From a virus: a stretch of 64,000 nucleotides of DNA. The number at the start of each line of letters is the position of its first letter. Within the stretch, counting starts at the first letter, position 1. The notes below the pieces were generated by a model, which saw only the letters and a list, made by a program, of their open reading frames with translations, had not been told where the DNA came from and ran no database searches. A program made the position numbers and the translations under genes. Positions 1 to 7,830 of this stretch are shown here, piece by piece. The stretch covers positions 1 to 64,000 of the IMG/VR virus record IMGVR_UViG_3300042924_008060; one strand, written 5' to 3'.

Positions 1-722
1 AGAAGAGCGATTCTGCTGTACGCATTTGCATGTGTAACCAGGTTTGCGCTAATTGTGTTCGAGTAAGAATCAGCACATGCAACAGCACCTGTTCCAAGTG
101 CGTCATTAAACAACTCAAGAGCACTTGTATATGTGGAATCTGTTACTGATGATTGATTTGCATCACCAGCTGAAAGAGCTGTGGCTGCAAGAACGGCTGG
201 GATGAGTGTTTCGTCATCAACTGAAGCAACAACGTAGCGCGATGCGACTGCGCTCAAATTGATTCTGCCTACAGCCTGCGGAACGGATGAAACTGTTCCA
301 GTTGTGTAGACAAGACTATTTTCAAAGAACAAGTTAACTTTGAATGTTGAAACCGATGGGTGTTCTACTTGAACGTCAACATCTGCTGACCAAGCGCCAG
401 CACCATTTGCTGTGATTGTCATTGCGTCATCGCCGCCAGACTGAAGCGTCAATTCACCAACTGTTGCCGAAGCACCAACTGCACGAGCAACATACGCGCG
501 CGTTCCGCCTTCTTCAAAGAAGCACTCAACCAATGGGTGAAGGTATGAGTCTGACTTGTATGGGCCAAAAATATCTTCGAATTCTGCAATGCTCTCTACA
601 AGCACCGCCTCTGTTGATGGTCCACGCTCCGCGAGGCCAACAATAAATAGCTGCGAAGACTGCCGAACCGTTGCCGTTGACGGGCCGGTTCTTACTGAAG
701 TTGAAATCACTACACCAGGCAT
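1..722 (-). CDS. Tail sheath protein, C-terminus beyond window
   Basis: This is the N-terminal 240 residues of a contractile tail sheath protein, the subunit that surrounds the tail tube and contracts during DNA injection. The start MPGVVIS and the early segment LFIVGLAERGP, followed by a conserved stretch with FEEGGTRAYVARAVG near residues 60-75, are typical of myovirus sheath N-terminal domains. The ATG at 722 follows a GGAAGG ribosome site. The gene continues past the left edge, so its C-terminal domain is not visible. It lies downstream of three head-tail joining genes on the same strand, the usual order. It is the best evidence that this phage has a contractile tail. Confidence 0.88.
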   Translation of the reverse strand, partial: MPGVVISTSVRTGPSTATVRQSSQLFIVGLAERGPSTEAVLVESIAEFEDIFGPYKSDSYLHPLVECFFEEGGTRAYVARAVGASATVGELTLQSGGDDAMTITANGAGAWSADVDVQVEHPSVSTFKVNLFFENSLVYTTGTVSSVPQAVGRINLSAVASRYVVASVDDETLIPAVLAATALSAGDANQSSVTDSTYTSALELFNDALGTGAVACADSYSNTISANLVTHANAYSRIAL

Positions 723-852
723 AGGACCTTCCTAATTCGGTATTGGGGTTGAATCCCGTATGTTGATTTCAATTGTACAGATAGGGAGTGTTTATTTTAT
801 GCAACTATCTATTTAACTTAAAATTGAAAAATCCAAACATACTGGAGCGACA

Positions 853-1494
853 CTAACCAAGCGAAACGCTTGCCGATTGATTCTCATCGTCCAGCATTGA
901 TGGAAGTGCGCCATCAGAAGAGACAGATTTAACGACCAAACGAAGTTCGTCCATGGTTCCGATGTCAAGTCTCGTCACAACTTCATCAATTTCTAATGTA
1001 TAACCAATATATGCACCAGCCATAAACCGGTCACCCTTGAGTAGGGTAATGTCCGAAAACTCTTCACGAAAGGTTGATTCGTCAATTAGTGCCCTGAAAG
1101 AAGTCCTTGAATCATATGCTTTTAAGCATGGGTAGTCCAAAAGTGCAGAACGAACAACAGTTGTTAATCTATCTCGCATTAATGTCGTCTCTGCAGTTCC
1201 TTCGGTTCTAACCCAAACGTAAGTCCTCATGTTGTACGAGACTCGATACAGGGGGTCTGGCCCGGCAAAACCAATTCTTTCCATTTGTCCAGTAGATAGA
1301 GCGACGGTAATTATCGAAGGCCAATGGTCTATGGCCAATGGCTCATGGGCCAGGTAGTCCTCTGGGTCAGGGAGTTGTCCGGAGTGAAGGTTCCAGCCGT
1401 TTCTGTACCTAACCAGTCTTATCGGTATGTCTTGCTGGAGATATGAATTTACATATTCTTTTGCAAAGTGAACGCCATTCATTAAATCGCTCAT
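853..1494 (-). CDS. Probable tail terminator / tail completion protein
   Basis: A 213-residue protein with no motif I can name with certainty. It sits between a virion-morphogenesis protein (stop/start overlap of 4 bases at 1491-1494) and the tail sheath gene. In contractile-tailed phages that slot usually holds the tail terminator, which caps the tail and joins it to the neck. Mixed alpha/beta composition with a segment near residues 80-120 (RVSYNMRTYVWVRTEG then TTVVRSALLDYP) fits a terminator fold. The function comes from position, not a recognised signature. Confidence 0.5.
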   Translation of the reverse strand: MSDLMNGVHFAKEYVNSYLQQDIPIRLVRYRNGWNLHSGQLPDPEDYLAHEPLAIDHWPSIITVALSTGQMERIGFAGPDPLYRVSYNMRTYVWVRTEGTAETTLMRDRLTTVVRSALLDYPCLKAYDSRTSFRALIDESTFREEFSDITLLKGDRFMAGAYIGYTLEIDEVVTRLDIGTMDELRLVVKSVSSDGALPSMLDDENQSASVSLG

Positions 1495-1988
1495 ATAATT
1501 TTGCTTCCCTCGGTGACATAGCGAGCGACAGCTTTACCCATATCTCTGTCAAAATCTTTGGGAACAAAAATTATTTTTCTAGCTGGCATGTTTTCAGTTC
1601 CGTATTGATGGAACTTTGGAATTTTTCCAACAACACCAAATACTGCTTCGTGGTCACTTATTGAATTTACTGGACCTTTGGTTAAGTTGGATACGCTGCG
1701 AAACAATTCTCCGGTCTGCACCAATGGTGGGGCGCCTGGATATCTCATTGCTTTCCATGCTGCGTACTGTGGGTCAAGCGGTGGCCAGGCACCGCGAAGC
1801 ATTGCTTTTGCGGACATTGCTCCCATGGTCGTAAAGTTTTCAGAGTAAACGCGCTCGAGCTTTTCTCCAGCGTGTCTTAGAATTGGACTGAAATCGTTCA
1901 TGCGGTCAAGCATGTTGTCGAGCCTGTCTTTTGCCTCATCAATATCTATTCTGATGATTACTTTGTATTGGACAGCTCCGCCCACCAT
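1491..1988 (-). CDS. Virion morphogenesis protein (HK97 gp10 / Mu gpG-like)
   Basis: A 165-residue protein resembling the phage virion morphogenesis / HK97 gp10-like family, which acts in head-tail joining. Visible signs are an N-terminal helical region, the segment WPPLDPQYAAWK near residues 68-79, then GELFRSVSNL and a C-terminal HQYGTENMPARKIIF stretch. The Q-x-G-x-x-x-x-P-A-R pattern is characteristic of this family. Its ATG overlaps the stop of the upstream connector gene (TAATG), so the two are translationally coupled. Confidence 0.7.
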   Translation of the reverse strand: MVGGAVQYKVIIRIDIDEAKDRLDNMLDRMNDFSPILRHAGEKLERVYSENFTTMGAMSAKAMLRGAWPPLDPQYAAWKAMRYPGAPPLVQTGELFRSVSNLTKGPVNSISDHEAVFGVVGKIPKFHQYGTENMPARKIIFVPKDFDRDMGKAVARYVTEGSKII

Positions 1989-2632
1989 TAAACCCTTACT
2001 CTGCGGTATTTTCTTACTGCCATAAGTTCAGAATCAAGGAATCCAGTAACCAGTGGCCCGGTGTTCCTTGTGTTCAGGTCTTTAACGGATACTACGTCAT
2101 CGTGCATATTTTGCATCTCTCTGCTGGCGGCACGCAAAATCATCAACTTAAACACCGGAATTGTTGAGCCGTCCAATCCCGCTTCATACGTCACTGTAAC
2201 CAAATCGTCTGCGTATCCGTAATAATAGTCAACCCCATATGGGCGAGTTACATAGTCTGTCTCTTCTTCAAGAACTCGCTCTTCACCAAATAGCGGTTTT
2301 ACTTTTATTTCCGTAATTGACGATATTGGTGTATTTTTAAAATAAATTGCTGGGGGTGGAGAAGCCCATGTGGTCATGTCGTATTTTGGACTGCTTTCGA
2401 AACCGTAGTTATACGTATTATCGTTTGCTGTAAGGAATGTGCTCATCGGAATTCCGGTGTGAGACGAAGTGAGACGATGTTCTTCCGTGTATTCGGAAAC
2501 TTCAATCGGTCTTTTTAGATAGCCCTCAAGCTCGCTCTGCAGTCCGGCAAGAATCATTGTCGCGGCGTCTTCTTGCCTCGCAGTAAGCGAGATGTCCATA
2601 TATGTTTTGATGTCAAAAATAGATGCGAGCAT
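1988..2632 (-). CDS. Head-tail connector (adaptor) protein
   Basis: A 214-residue protein like the gp6/gp15-type head-tail adaptors that bind below the portal. The N-terminus (FDIKTYMDISLTARQEDAATMI) has the usual two-helix start of these proteins, followed by beta-rich segments such as ISSITEIKVKP and VTVTYEAGLDG and a helical C-terminus ending in KYRRVRV. The ATG is preceded by GAGAGG. It is the first gene of the minus-strand neck/tail operon. Confidence 0.65.
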   Translation of the reverse strand: MLASIFDIKTYMDISLTARQEDAATMILAGLQSELEGYLKRPIEVSEYTEEHRLTSSHTGIPMSTFLTANDNTYNYGFESSPKYDMTTWASPPPAIYFKNTPISSITEIKVKPLFGEERVLEEETDYVTRPYGVDYYYGYADDLVTVTYEAGLDGSTIPVFKLMILRAASREMQNMHDDVVSVKDLNTRNTGPLVTGFLDSELMAVRKYRRVRV

Positions 2633-2717
2633 TTCGGCCTCTCGTCAAATGATGCAATAAATTGCTGATATTAAATTTTAACATTAAACACGTATCCCCC
2701 TTGCCAACACTATGTGC

Positions 2718-2729
2718 TAGCTTCTGGGT
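2718..2729 (+). promoter_or_regulatory. Leaderless-type -10 box
   Basis: TAGCTT at 2718-2723 fits the TAnnnT -10 consensus and ends 6 bases before the ATG at 2730, so transcription would begin on the start codon. No Shine-Dalgarno is present. No convincing -35 was seen. Confidence 0.45.
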
Positions 2730-3119
2730 ATGGCCGAGGAAGCAAAAATTGTTCGAATTCCTAAGGAAAAACAAAAAGAACATGTTGTTGACATAATTAA
2801 CCATGTATCTGAAATTCTTTACTATTTTTTCGAGGAAAATGAAGAACTAGAGAATGAAGAGCAACTCGAAGAGTTCGTGCTCTTCGTTTGGGATATTGCC
2901 GTTCTGTGCATGGGTTCTCTCAATATGAGAATCGTCGGCGAAACAAAAGATGGAAAAATTCTGGCTGAAATTTCTCCAGTTGAAAGCGTTAAACAAATGC
3001 TGATGGAAAAAAGTATCGGTGAAGAGGGTGAAGCCTATTATGAAGATGACATTGACGAAACAACTAGCGAAGGTGCAGAAGTCGACCTTGGCGATTGGGA
3101 ATCAATCTTTACTAGCTAG
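2730..3119 (+). CDS. Acidic protein of unknown function
   Basis: A 129-residue, strongly acidic protein that I do not recognise. The N-terminal 15 residues are basic (IVRIPKEKQKE), then a helical region with repeated Glu (EENEELENEEQLEEF), a hydrophobic strand-like segment and an acidic tail. It is a lone plus-strand gene between two minus-strand blocks, ends five bases from the end of the convergent basic-protein gene, and has its own leaderless-type promoter. An acidic protein with its own promoter could be an early host-interaction or DNA-mimic protein, but nothing specific shows this. Confidence 0.7.
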   Translation: MAEEAKIVRIPKEKQKEHVVDIINHVSEILYYFFEENEELENEEQLEEFVLFVWDIAVLCMGSLNMRIVGETKDGKILAEISPVESVKQMLMEKSIGEEGEAYYEDDIDETTSEGAEVDLGDWESIFTS

Positions 3120-3124
3120 GTAAA

Positions 3125-3961
3125 TTATCTAGCCCGTTTACGCGGCGTTGTCGACTTTGATGCTTTTCGTGGTTTGGTTGGCTTCTTTGCCCCACGCGTT
3201 TTCTTGGCCGTGCTCATTTTGTTGTCGCGCCTTCCGGCTGTCGCAATTGTTCTGTCACGCTTTTTTTGAAGTGGAGTTTTTGGTGTAGCTTTTCTTCTTC
3301 CGCCAGGACGTGAGGTTGTCATTCTTGGACGAATAGTTTTTCCATACCGTTTAGCTATATTGACTTTGTCAAGGTCATCTTGTCCACGTATTTTTCTTGC
3401 TGGCTGGCCACCGTAAGATACTGCACCCTTCTTCGACATTCGGTCATAGAAACGTTTTTGTGCATCCATGAATTTTCTTGGGCTTGTCCGTCCAATATAT
3501 GTTGCGCCACCAACTGGGTTAAGTTTCTTTTGCATTTCTTTCGTGTCTTTGGCGCTGATAAATGTGCGACCTGGATTTGCTCCTCGGTACTTTACGTGCT
3601 CGTCAGCAACTGTACGTTTCTCGAGTCCGTCTTTTCCTCTTGCGAGTTTTGCACGCTTAGTTTTTTCGTAAACCCATTTTCCATTGGCCCCCCTCTTCCG
3701 GCGCGAAAGATTAATTCCGTCCCCGGAATACTGAGCCAGTGTTCCCATGTCACCGAATTTTCGTTTCTTTATGTCTGCAGCACTTACACCAAAAAATGTT
3801 TGAGCTGCTTTTACGTTTCGTGCCAACGTCTTCGAGTCACGGTCGTTAAGTTTTCGCCCACGACGCTTGAGGTCAGCCTCGAGGTCCTGAAAGCTGACAA
3901 TTTGATTCATTATGTATGCGGCGTCATCAGAAATGTCAGGGCCGTACCGTACACCAGGCAT
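3125..3961 (-). CDS. Very basic protein with Lys/Arg-rich tail
   Basis: A 278-residue protein, unrecognised. The N-terminal third is mixed helical (SFQDLEADLKRRGRK). The rest is rich in Lys, Arg, Gly and Pro, and the last 60 residues form a histone-H1-like tail (KKTRGAKKPTKPRKASK). Such composition suggests nucleic-acid binding. The start is well supported by AAGGAGC four bases before the ATG. It could be a packaged DNA-condensing or virion-associated protein; this is inference from composition only. Confidence 0.7.
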   Translation of the reverse strand: MPGVRYGPDISDDAAYIMNQIVSFQDLEADLKRRGRKLNDRDSKTLARNVKAAQTFFGVSAADIKKRKFGDMGTLAQYSGDGINLSRRKRGANGKWVYEKTKRAKLARGKDGLEKRTVADEHVKYRGANPGRTFISAKDTKEMQKKLNPVGGATYIGRTSPRKFMDAQKRFYDRMSKKGAVSYGGQPARKIRGQDDLDKVNIAKRYGKTIRPRMTTSRPGGRRKATPKTPLQKKRDRTIATAGRRDNKMSTAKKTRGAKKPTKPRKASKSTTPRKRAR

Positions 3962-4006
3962 GTTGCTCCTTAAGCTCTATAAAAATATAGCAGAAAAAAA
4001 TGTTCT

Positions 4007-4564
4007 TTATCTGTCAGGATTTGGCGGAGATTCAATAACCATCTTGTCCGATACCGGAAGAGACGATGGAGCCTCTATTGGAACCCATGCTTTGGCGTAA
4101 TTATGTTCTTTTATTTTCCTTGCTTTTAGGACACTTCCGTCAAGCATTAATGAAAGCTCTTCGTTTCTCATTGAAAGTAACTCATTAAAGTCGCTATTTC
4201 TGTAGTCTCCGGAGCGTTTTGCTTTTCTAATTATTTCCGATGTTTTTGCAGCCACAACAGTTGAACGCCCACGATTAAGGCGCAAATGCATAATCATTGC
4301 ATCTATCTGGCTAACGTCATGAAAAACAACTGGAATCTTTCCATCAAGTTGTTCATATATATCGTCAATATTGCTTGCAAGAAGAAATCTTTCAGAACCA
4401 TCAATTATTTCATTAGACGAGCGCCTTACATGAATTGGTTGAATGAAACCAAACTCCATAAGTGAGCCAGAAATGATAAGAAGTTCTGGTCTGAGGACAT
4501 ATGTTGCGCGCCAACTTGGAACCACGAGCAAGTCCATATCTACATATTCAATATTAATAGCCAT
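4007..4564 (-). CDS. ParB/Srx-superfamily protein (short)
   Basis: A 185-residue protein with a ParB/sulfiredoxin-type N-terminal domain. The order FGFIQPIHVRR, then EIIDGSERFLLAS, then IPVVFHDVSQIDAMIMHLRLNRGR matches the ParB box I / box II layout, with a D-G-S-x-R core in place of the usual G-E-x-R. It lacks an obvious ParB HTH. The gene overlaps the 3' end of the PAPS-reductase-like gene by 11 bases, so the pair is coupled. Paired ParB-like and PAPS-reductase-like genes are known from IbrB/IbrA and from many phages. The biochemical role here is not established. Confidence 0.75.
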   Translation of the reverse strand: MAINIEYVDMDLLVVPSWRATYVLRPELLIISGSLMEFGFIQPIHVRRSSNEIIDGSERFLLASNIDDIYEQLDGKIPVVFHDVSQIDAMIMHLRLNRGRSTVVAAKTSEIIRKAKRSGDYRNSDFNELLSMRNEELSLMLDGSVLKARKIKEHNYAKAWVPIEAPSSLPVSDKMVIESPPNPDR

Positions 4565-5696
4565 CGCCGTAAAGTTCCTGTTCTAGGTCCGCTGTTCGTA
4601 TGGTGTGGGCTTTTGTTCTTGGCCCGACTGGTGTTGGTGAGTTTACGTCAATTTCGTTAAGCATCAAGTTCCTTATAAGCCAAGCAACCGGGTAACCATG
4701 CGGGTCGGTTAGGTGTTTTTTGCGAAACTTAGAAACGAAGACTCGCGCCTCCATCTGCCTGCGTGAGCCAACTAGGTATTTATCAATAAAGGCCGAGGCA
4801 CCAGCAAATCCGTCTTTGGCATAAGAGGCGATAACTTTTTCTACGTCGTACTCTGGCCACACTCTACGCTGAGCATCAATGTATGGGAAGCATTCATAAA
4901 GACGGTCGTAGAATTCTGGCTCTGTTGCAATCACATCACCTATCCGTCTGATTGCCGTGGCGTGTAGCGGTATTCCTATTCTTGTGTTGCTACCCGTAGC
5001 AACAGCTAGGTCATAGTATTCACAGTAATCTGCGCCGTGTTCCTCAATTATAAATTTAAATACATCGTTTGTGTTCCAGTCATAAATTATTTTTGCAAAC
5101 TTTAGTGGTATGCCGCGCTTCAGTTTGTATGGCGTAACGATGTAATTTTCATGAAGTTTTTGGACAATTGAGCGGTAACGAACCATTGATTCGCTGGCGC
5201 GAACCCCAGTTAGAAAAGCAACGTTTCCCTTCTTTCCCTGCATTGTGTAGTAATCGGTCTGCTCTGGCAGCGATACATCGTGATTCAACCCAAAGTGTTT
5301 TCCAGTAATTGCCCATGGTGGAATCTCCCTGACAAGACGGTCCTGTTTTCGTCTCTGGTCACTCCATAGCAGCGTCGTTATTCTGTGCCCAAGAACCCAA
5401 ACTTCTGCTGGATATGGTAAGCAATACCACTCCATATCGACCCAGTCATAATTTCGAACTTGTTCTACATATTTGACTACTGCAGGACTAACCATTTCTT
5501 CGTCACGAAAAATCACCTTCACTGGACCAAGACCGCGCTCTTCGTGGATTTCTTTTGCAAGATACAGAACCGCTGTTGAGTCTTTTCCTCCGGAGAACTG
5601 CACACAAACGGTGTCGAACGTGTCGTATACGTGACGAATGCGTTCACGTGCTGCATCAACACAGCTCATATCCAAAAAGAGTCGCTGTCTAGTCAT
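4554..5696 (-). CDS. PAPS-reductase-like (PP-loop) protein
   Basis: A 380-residue member of the PP-loop ATP pyrophosphatase / phosphoadenosine phosphosulfate reductase superfamily. The PP-loop SGGKDST is at residues 35-41, and the following helix AVLYLAKEI is typical. Related groups include true PAPS reductases, DndC/SspD-type phosphorothioation enzymes and IbrA. It is flanked on both sides by ParB-like genes, overlaps the downstream one and lies 9 bases from the upstream one. No Cys-rich DndC-style iron-sulfur motif is obvious, so assimilatory sulfate reduction is unlikely. An adenylating or sulfur-transfer role on DNA, RNA or protein is possible. Confidence 0.82.
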   Translation of the reverse strand: MTRQRLFLDMSCVDAARERIRHVYDTFDTVCVQFSGGKDSTAVLYLAKEIHEERGLGPVKVIFRDEEMVSPAVVKYVEQVRNYDWVDMEWYCLPYPAEVWVLGHRITTLLWSDQRRKQDRLVREIPPWAITGKHFGLNHDVSLPEQTDYYTMQGKKGNVAFLTGVRASESMVRYRSIVQKLHENYIVTPYKLKRGIPLKFAKIIYDWNTNDVFKFIIEEHGADYCEYYDLAVATGSNTRIGIPLHATAIRRIGDVIATEPEFYDRLYECFPYIDAQRRVWPEYDVEKVIASYAKDGFAGASAFIDKYLVGSRRQMEARVFVSKFRKKHLTDPHGYPVAWLIRNLMLNEIDVNSPTPVGPRTKAHTIRTADLEQELYGDGY

Positions 5697-5705
5697 TATT
5701 AACTA

Positions 5706-6554
5706 TCAAATCTCGCAGTGTTCATCAATGAAGTTCATCAGTCTTTCTGCCGTTGTTGAGCCATCTATACCTGGGTTAGAGCGCAACCACCTGATGAAGT
5801 CATACCAACGAGATTGCTGTTGTGGTGAATCAAAAACAAGTGTGTACTGAACAACTGCCTGCGGAGCAGACGAGGGTGAAACAGTGGTTGAACCGCGAAT
5901 AGCAGCATCGCGCTGGTCTACCCCGCCCTTTGCTGAAAGATGCTGACCATCTCGTGTTTTGGTTACCTCTACTGTATTCATGTCTACAGATTGTCTTGGC
6001 TGGATTGATGCTGGAGAATCTTCTTCATCATCAACCAAATCATCTGGATTATCAAACGACGCATTTGGATTGACGATTACAGGTGGCCTATATTCTCCGC
6101 TGTCAACCACCTGGTGGTTTTCACGTATCGATTTTTGTTCTATTTCAGCAATATCAAATTCATCCCAGCCAAGTCCATCCATTAACTCTGGGTAGTAATC
6201 ACTAATTTCTAAGACAAAATCATTAAGCAATTCTGGCTCGGTATATCCGAGCTCCATGGTTCTGTTGTCTGCTAATGCGAATGCAATTGCTCGCTTGTCG
6301 TCCACATCATATTCAACTGCTGCAATCTTGTCCCACCCGAGACGCTTTGCGGCTTCAAATTGATGATTTCCCGCAATAACGGTTGATGTTCCATCTCCGT
6401 TTGGGCGCACAACGATAGGTTTGATTTGGCCAAATTCTGCATACGACGACATGATTGCTTCAACGTTGCCTCGCCGCGGATTGTTGTCAAGCGGGAAAAG
6501 CGTGTCGATATCTACCGCAAGCGAAAGAAGCGATTCATGTATTCCATTAGCCAT
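5706..6554 (-). CDS. ParB-like N-terminal-domain protein
   Basis: A 282-residue protein with a clear ParB/Noc-type N-terminal domain: PLDNNPRRG near residue 21, AEFGQIKPIVVRPNG, STVIAGNHQFEAAKRLGWD, and then AIAFALADNRTMELG. The last segment is common in ParB-like proteins linked to phage or methyltransferase genes. The C-terminal half is low-complexity, ending in a helical segment (WYDFIRWLRSNPG). It starts an apparent operon with the PAPS-reductase-like and second ParB-like genes. Chromosome-type partition is unlikely because there is no ParA and there are two ParB-like copies. Confidence 0.78.
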   Translation of the reverse strand: MANGIHESLLSLAVDIDTLFPLDNNPRRGNVEAIMSSYAEFGQIKPIVVRPNGDGTSTVIAGNHQFEAAKRLGWDKIAAVEYDVDDKRAIAFALADNRTMELGYTEPELLNDFVLEISDYYPELMDGLGWDEFDIAEIEQKSIRENHQVVDSGEYRPPVIVNPNASFDNPDDLVDDEEDSPASIQPRQSVDMNTVEVTKTRDGQHLSAKGGVDQRDAAIRGSTTVSPSSAPQAVVQYTLVFDSPQQQSRWYDFIRWLRSNPGIDGSTTAERLMNFIDEHCEI

Positions 6555-6557
6555 AAG

Positions 6558-6893
6558 TTAAACCTGTGTCCTGACATTTGCATTGAGTGTTCGGATTGCA
6601 TCCATTGAAGCACGAATAGACAGAAGCGACTCACGCTTTGACTTCACCAGCGCCTCGGCACACTTGTACTCGAAATTCTGCTGGTCCATTTTGTAATCAG
6701 CCCATGCTTCACGCTCTTTGATTGAGCCTTTAGCAGAAAGATATTCCTTGGCCCAATTTGACTTATAAAGCGCTTCTTTTTTTGCACAATCCATTGCGAG
6801 CGTTTCGAACTGCTCAGTTTCGGTCTCGAGCTTGTCCATCAAGCGAAGCAGCTCTTGTTCAATCTCGACTTGGCTTATTGGGTTATTTCTCAT
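6558..6893 (-). CDS. Small coiled-coil phage protein
   Basis: A 111-residue, almost entirely helical protein. It resembles a conserved family of small actinophage proteins of unknown function, with the pattern EQELLRLMDKLE, then ALYKSNWAKEYLSAKGS and a C-terminus RTLNANVRTQV. A GGAGAG site lies just before the ATG, which overlaps the end of the RuvC-like gene (6890-6893). In related phages this gene often sits near replication or recombination genes; its role is unknown. Confidence 0.72.
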   Translation of the reverse strand: MRNNPISQVEIEQELLRLMDKLETETEQFETLAMDCAKKEALYKSNWAKEYLSAKGSIKEREAWADYKMDQQNFEYKCAEALVKSKRESLLSIRASMDAIRTLNANVRTQV

Positions 6894-7426
6894 TTCTCTC
6901 CAAGCTGTTCAATGTAGGCATTTAGTAGCGTCCAATCTACTTTCTCTAGACCAGAGACGTGCGTGGCTGGCCAGTCAAATCTAGGACTCCCAAGGCGAGC
7001 CAGAACCATCTCTTCCATAATCCAAGCGTCGCATTTATCATCTGCACCAGGGTTTGACCACACTAGTCCTGTTTTTGCAGATATGGAAGAAATTACTTCA
7101 TTTTTAGAAGCATTGCCTTTTCCTGTTGCAAATTTTGCTCTACATGTTGGGGGAATCACGACTACTGGCCTGCCCAATTCCCAAAGCAAGAGACGAATCA
7201 CACCACCAAGTTCACCAATTGAATGTGCCTGAGAATTCCTGGAAGCAAACGAATACCCCTCCATGGCAACAACGTCAATCGAGAATTCAATGATTAGGTC
7301 TTCAACTTTGCGTTTTATCAACCACAAACGATGCGGTCCAGTTTTGTCGACAGATATAACTCCGGTTTCGCCATTGTGGCAATAACCAGTGGACGTTAGG
7401 GATAAGTCGAGCGAAAGAATATTCAC
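6890..7426 (-). CDS. RuvC-like Holliday junction resolvase
   Basis: A 178-residue RNase-H-fold nuclease of the RuvC type, expected to resolve branched DNA before packaging. The acidic catalytic residues are visible: D7 in the first strand (LSLDLSLTSTGY), E56 in VVAMEGYSF, and D129/D130 with D133 in GADDKCDAW. The lysine-rich GKGNASK at residues 102-108 is also typical. The start is GTG at 7426. It has no Shine-Dalgarno but lies 7 bases after TAATGT, so it is probably leaderless. Confidence 0.85.
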   Translation of the reverse strand: MNILSLDLSLTSTGYCHNGETGVISVDKTGPHRLWLIKRKVEDLIIEFSIDVVAMEGYSFASRNSQAHSIGELGGVIRLLLWELGRPVVVIPPTCRAKFATGKGNASKNEVISSISAKTGLVWSNPGADDKCDAWIMEEMVLARLGSPRFDWPATHVSGLEKVDWTLLNAYIEQLGEK

Positions 7427-7439
7427 TTAGTAGACATTA
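7427..7439 (-). promoter_or_regulatory. Leaderless-type -10 box for the RuvC-like gene
   Basis: On the minus strand TAATGT (7439-7434) fits TAnnnT and ends 7 bases before the GTG start at 7426. It lies directly downstream of a terminator, so the resolvase operon appears to have its own start. Confidence 0.45.
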
Positions 7440-7440
7440 A

Positions 7441-7485
7441 CCTAAAAAGCAAAGACCCGCCGAACTTCTAGCCTGTCCGGCGGGT
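7441..7485 (-). terminator. Rho-independent terminator
   Basis: ACCCGCCG (7485-7478 on the minus strand) pairs with CGGCGGGT (7462-7455) around a 15-base loop, and is followed by CTTTGCTTTTT. It would stop minus-strand transcription just before the RuvC-like gene. Confidence 0.65.
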
Positions 7486-7590
7486 GCTACTGGCGCTGGT
7501 GGTTTTACGTCTGGCGTAGTTTTGCCGTAGCTCGCGCTACTAGACCTTTGACCACCTGCCTTTCTCTCGCTAAGAGTAGATGTTGGCTAG
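7455..7590 (-). ncRNA. Candidate structured non-coding RNA
   Basis: Read on the minus strand, this stretch folds into nested helices. GGUGGU (7556-7551) pairs with ACCACC (7503-7498); GUCU (7545-7542) pairs with AGAC (7512-7509). Inside are a GUAGC-GCGA-GCUAC hairpin (7540-7527) with a GNRA-type tetraloop and a GGC/GCC hairpin (7526-7513). A CUCU/AGAG hairpin (7576-7564) precedes this, and an 8-bp terminator hairpin (7485-7455) with a following U-rich run ends it. The upstream DNA (about 7600-7670) is AT-rich and could hold a promoter. The GNRA loop and the terminator both favour the minus strand. The 5' end is a guess. It could instead be a leader of the plus-strand gene at 7831. Confidence 0.45.
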
Positions 7591-7673
7591 ATGAAAAAAT
7601 CGTAACACTAAAAATAAATACTGATTAGTAAACCAATTAAAAATTAATTTGTTTAATTTTGAACATGCAAGAA

Positions 7674-7730
7674 CCGGGTGCCGCACGTTGCCCTGTGCAC
7701 CCGGCCCTCGCACCTATAACGGTCCTAAGG
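7674..7730 (+). other. Hairpin followed by 23S rRNA helix-69-like sequence
   Basis: CCGGGTGC (7674-7681) can pair perfectly with GCACCCGG (7697-7704). Directly after it, 7714-7730 reads CTATAACGGTCCTAAGG, identical over 17 bases to the universally conserved helix-69 region of bacterial 23S rRNA, which is also the core of the I-CeuI recognition site. No other rRNA sequence is present around it. It lies about 100 bases upstream of the gene at 7831. The rest of the 7427-7830 gap beyond this and the candidate RNA is AT-rich, with no convincing gene. Confidence 0.6.
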
Positions 7731-7830
7731 ATTACTACATTACACCCGTAATAAATACTGAAAGTGTTAATAATAAACTTTTAAAAAAGAATATCTGTAG
7801 TAAGCTGTTTAACTACTCGAAGGAGAAAAC

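Noticed and set aside
7714-7730. An rRNA gene fragment
   Set aside because: Only 17 bases match; the flanks on both sides differ from 23S rRNA, so no rRNA gene is present.
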